Assembly (NCBI RefSeq): GCF_001949145.1
Contig: NW_019091440.1
Coordinates: 785,398 to 837,975 of the forward strand
Reading direction: 5' to 3'
DNA from: Acanthaster planci
Lineage: Eukaryota > Echinodermata > Asteroidea > Valvatida > Acanthasteridae
DNA length: 52,578 bases
Each line of letters opens with the position of its first letter. Positions within the stretch are counted from its first letter, which is position 1. The position numbers were made by a program, and so were the translations under genes. Positions 49,235-52,578 of the stretch are shown here, piece after piece. The notes under the pieces were generated by a model. The model was given only the letters and a program-made list of their open reading frames with translations. It was not told where the DNA came from and made no database searches.

Positions 49235-49490
49235 GTTGTACGTTACGCACGTCTAGCTTCTTCTGGGGGATTTTGTGTTAACACGATTTCAACTACACGT
49301 ATTGAGTTTTTTCCTCAGTCATGCGTACCACGCAATATGAATACGAATGGTATCGCAGGTTAAGGGGCGAACCTTTTGACCCGGAGGAATGAATATTTTC
49401 TATAGTTGGCGGCTGATGGAAAAAACCATTGGAGCAATGTTTGTAAGGCCAAAAAACATTTTTGAAAGTACAACGACACAATCATAGAAG
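49235..49490 (+). repeat. Dispersed repeat family 2, copy B
   Basis: Partner of 46225-46480. The best-kept block is TGAATATTTTCTAT.G..GGC.GCTGATGG near 49389-49420. Confidence 0.6.
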
Positions 49491-51736
49491 CATTTATTTC
49501 CACAAGGCTGAGTGGGAATTGTTTAGCTTCGTTTAAAACAATTTCTCATTTGGTAACCAAGATAGGTTTTGTTTACTTTTGGAGCACAGATGTGCAGCTA
49601 TTTTCAACAAGTTTGATAAAAAACTGTGAAAAATATTCCCTTCTGTTTTGCAAAGTTTCCAGAATGGAATGATCAGGGTTGCAGGTGCAGAGGTATAGTA
49701 AGCTCTGACAACACTTCAGTCTATTCAGTGGCTCATGTCTGTTCGTTGAGACTGATTGCTGAAAGCCAAACACCTCATGCATTTTGTATGTAGGACCTAA
49801 CCCCTGAGCTCAAGCATTTACACCACTGGATAAAAAAATCATATTAATTGCTAGGCTGCGACTGGAAAGATCATTGCAAACACAAATAATTACAGGAAAG
49901 AGCAAGTTAGTGCTGTTTACAATATTTTAAACACGGTTTTTATTCATATTTTATAGTTTCTCTTTTTTACAATCTAAAATATGATTCGCTTTACTGGAGC
50001 GGGGAACGTTCAATCAAAATTTTCCGAAGCAACTCCTGACTTTGCATACACAAAAATAAAGATCTCTATAAAAAATAATGATCGATCAATGTTCATTTGC
50101 TAAATTTATTAATTCCTATTTTGTTTCTGTTTGAATTGTTATGAAAAGAAAGGATAACAGCGATGTAAAAATTATTTCTATCACACAAACAGACAAAGTT
50201 TGGAAATGTCTAAAAAAGGATGCAAAAATAAAAAAAATATAAATGCAAAAGTGTTACTTCAAAAATGTGACAAAAAAGAAATGAGCCATTGTTTGGGAGA
50301 ATTCGAACAATCTTAGTATACATTCACATTTAAGGAGAGAGATTGTGTTTCTTGTGAATAAAATAAAGAAATTACAAATCAGTAAACTGCATCTAAGGGA
50401 TTTTTGTTTCAGCATCCGTAATGAAGGTGCAGCTAGGGAGGGATTCATTTCTACATTTTGATTGAAGGGGCAATCAGTATTGGAGCGAATTTACTGTATT
50501 CTTGATGTGTAATTTGTTTGAGATATAGAGACATATACATTCAAGTCAATATGTGGGACATATTTTTTTTCTCCCTTCCTGTTCTGTACGCATCTTAATT
50601 TGTCTCATATTCCATATTTTTTTCAATTTGAAGGGTCAAAATGCCAGCATGATTGCCCATAGACGAAAAGAAAAGTAAAATTTGGAAGGAATTTCTCATT
50701 CAGGTCACCCAACGCGAAATGACGATTATGCACTGTTCAATTGAACGAAATTAGATTTAAATTGAATTTGTTACAGTTCACTATTCTACGCCTGTAAACG
50801 ACTTTGAAGGTTCCACCCTATGAAAAAGAAACATGGCATCAACCAGTTGAAACAAAATCGTTGGAATGTAATAATGAATTTGACTGTGAAGGTGGCGAAT
50901 TCGGCTAGGAAAACCTATATGAATTAGTTGAAATAAATCTCAACAATCAGACTACAACAAACGTCTACGACTCATCAGTGTTTGGACATGTACATTCATT
51001 GTCTCATTGTGCTTGGACATCACTGTCACATCACAGCCATTTAATTGCACTGCTTTGGGGATCTGGTAGGCCTAGTCTTCACTCAAATGGACTGTCTCAC
51101 ATAACACGTCCGAAAACGATCATATCTGTAACATTTCTCTCTCTTCTATTGCTCTGAGGAACATAATTTGTATGCCTAGCCAAACTCTTTTTTTGTGCCA
51201 ATTTGCACTAACGACAATCCTGAATTCTTTCTCGATTGCTGCAAGATGTAACGAGACTACGTAGAAGGAACGTTCCAGTTCCCTGTAGAAACACGGTTGA
51301 ACAGCCCACCATGCCCCGTAATCATCAACAAAGCCATGGCCCTCGTGCTATTCAAATTCAAAGGAGATGGTGGAAGCTTGTCTGAAGAATTACCTTGGCT
51401 AAACTTGAGAAAACCGACAAAAAAACTTGAGACTACAATGTAAACACCGATGAAAGTTAAAACTTATTAACTTAAAAAATCGACGGAATAAAAGGCGAGG
51501 AACGAGCGTCAATTTTCGTGCTGCGCTGTCACCAAATTAGAGAGTTGGGCTTAGTTTTTTATAGTGTATGTAAAAAGGAGACATCCTCTTTTGCTTATTG
51601 TTATCTACAAACAGAATGTACTTTGGTTGGTAACCAGTTGACTTAAGTTCGTCTGTGGTTTGCCATCAAGATAATTTATGTCATACATTAGCGCTTGTAA
51701 ACTTTGTTCTTTGTGCTTCTGCCGTAGCCCACATCT
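49491..51736. other. No gene recognised
   Basis: AT-rich, with many A/T runs at 49900-50650. No conserved exon was recognised. Confidence 0.4.
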
Positions 51737-51745
51737 GGTAGCACT

Positions 51746-51902
51746 TAGCCTTTCGTCAAGGCCTTCGCGGCTGTGCTTATGTGTGTCTGCAAAGCGGCTT
51801 GACCGAAGACCAGAAGCACAGTGGCGTACCACTCGCCTGGTCTCATGTCCAGTCGCTTTGCAGTTACATACACACAGCCACGAAGGCCTTGACGAAAGGC
51901 TA
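51746..51902. mobile_element. Nearly palindromic MITE, 157 bp, with 9-bp target duplication
   Basis: Both ends start TAGCCTTTCGTCAAGG (inverted at the other end). The terminal inverted repeats run about 52 bases each, the first 22 being identical. GGTAGCACT flanks the element directly at 51737-51745 and 51903-51911. A 9-bp duplication fits Mutator-like or Merlin-like transposition. There is no coding capacity, so it is non-autonomous. Confidence 0.9.
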
Positions 51903-51911
51903 GGTAGCACT

Positions 51912-52578
51912 GGGTTATTCGTCTGTGTTCATAGAAGCAATTGAGTTGCTGAGAGGGTTAAAGTATTTACTAATAAAGAGTCTTTCTTTCACCTGTCCCG
52001 ACTCTGCAGTATATCATGCATTCTTTAAATACTGTACGTGAGCTCGCTCAAGCGTGAATTAGGTGTGGGATGCCCCAGTAAAAGAATGAACAGTACCATT
52101 CGTGAAGTCAATTCATCCCAGATGTAGGCCTAGGTACATCTCTGCTTATTACATCAGCCCGCGTTAGTTTGCTTTAGTTTGACTTGTAGTCTCTGAGGCG
52201 TAGCTCTATGGGCGTGGCTCGGTTGCCTTAATGGCGGACTAGAGTGCTGCATGCATACAACACCAAATGGCCAACTCTCTGATGCCCTGATTAAATTAAG
52301 GTAAAACAATTTTTGCTATAAACAATTATTAAAATCCTTTCATATTGAAACGTCGTCAGATCTGCGTGTATGCGCCCTGACCATTGAGAAGAACCCCTTT
52401 CACCCCTTCAATCAACCAATGGATGAATTTTCTCATTTTTGTACACTTTGCGCTGTTGGATCTCACCGCAGTAACACTGCATAATGCATTGTGCTGCACG
52501 TACATAGTAAGAGTCCGATCTCGGCTAAGTAGGCTACTTAACAAAAATACTGCAGCTGCGCCGATGAATTTGGTCTGC
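51912..52578. other. No gene recognised
   Basis: Intergenic sequence up to the window end. No conserved exon or repeat was recognised. Confidence 0.4.

Noticed and set aside
51605-51944. Open frames on both strands near the window end
   Set aside because: They are created by the palindromic MITE at 51746-51902.

Overview
The window is genomic DNA of an animal. Every gene I can support is intron-rich with GT-AG splicing, the intergenic DNA is full of degenerate repeats, and an innate-immune NLR gene with a DEATH domain and a long leucine-rich array is present. Frequent ATAGGCCTAT-like words, a DIRS-type retrotransposon remnant and the NLR style suggest a marine invertebrate deuterostome, most likely an echinoderm. 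That placement is inference. Three runs of N (21555, 37318-37327, 40417) show a draft assembly.

Three genes are supported. (1) XRCC4, the non-homologous end-joining scaffold of DNA ligase IV, lies on the minus strand at 14915-9403. It has nine coding exons, 298 residues and a clean frame. (2) PSMD2/RPN1, the 26S proteasome base scaffold, lies on the plus strand at 17959-32999. It has twenty coding exons and 905 residues, and every junction keeps frame. The two genes are divergent, with about 3.0 kb between start codons. (3) A DEATH-NACHT-LRR receptor lies on the minus strand at 43774-38278. The core of its NACHT domain is missing at a single N. Its LRR array ends at a stop followed by decayed LRR sequence, and its second intron holds the LRR/3' end of another copy. 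The locus therefore looks like a collapsed or rearranged tandem NLR array. It is tail-to-tail with PSMD2.

Region by region: 1-902 nothing recognised; 903-3040 decayed DIRS-like element (minus); 3096-3543 inverted-repeat element; 4093-4400 dispersed repeat with a second copy at 45460-45680; 5940-6060 tRNA-derived SINE-like sequence; 6061-9402 no gene seen; 9403-14915 XRCC4; 14916-17958 divergent intergenic region with a hairpin and recurrent GGCGCTGTT words; 17959-32999 PSMD2 with several intronic minisatellites; 33000-37749 PSMD2 3' UTR, then no gene; 37750-43774 NLR locus; 43775-52578 no gene, but two further dispersed repeat families and a nearly palindromic MITE at 51746-51902 with a 9-bp target duplication.

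XRCC4 (DNA break repair), PSMD2 (protein turnover) and the NLR (probable immune sensing) have no obvious joint pathway. Their proximity is probably ordinary genome neighbourhood.
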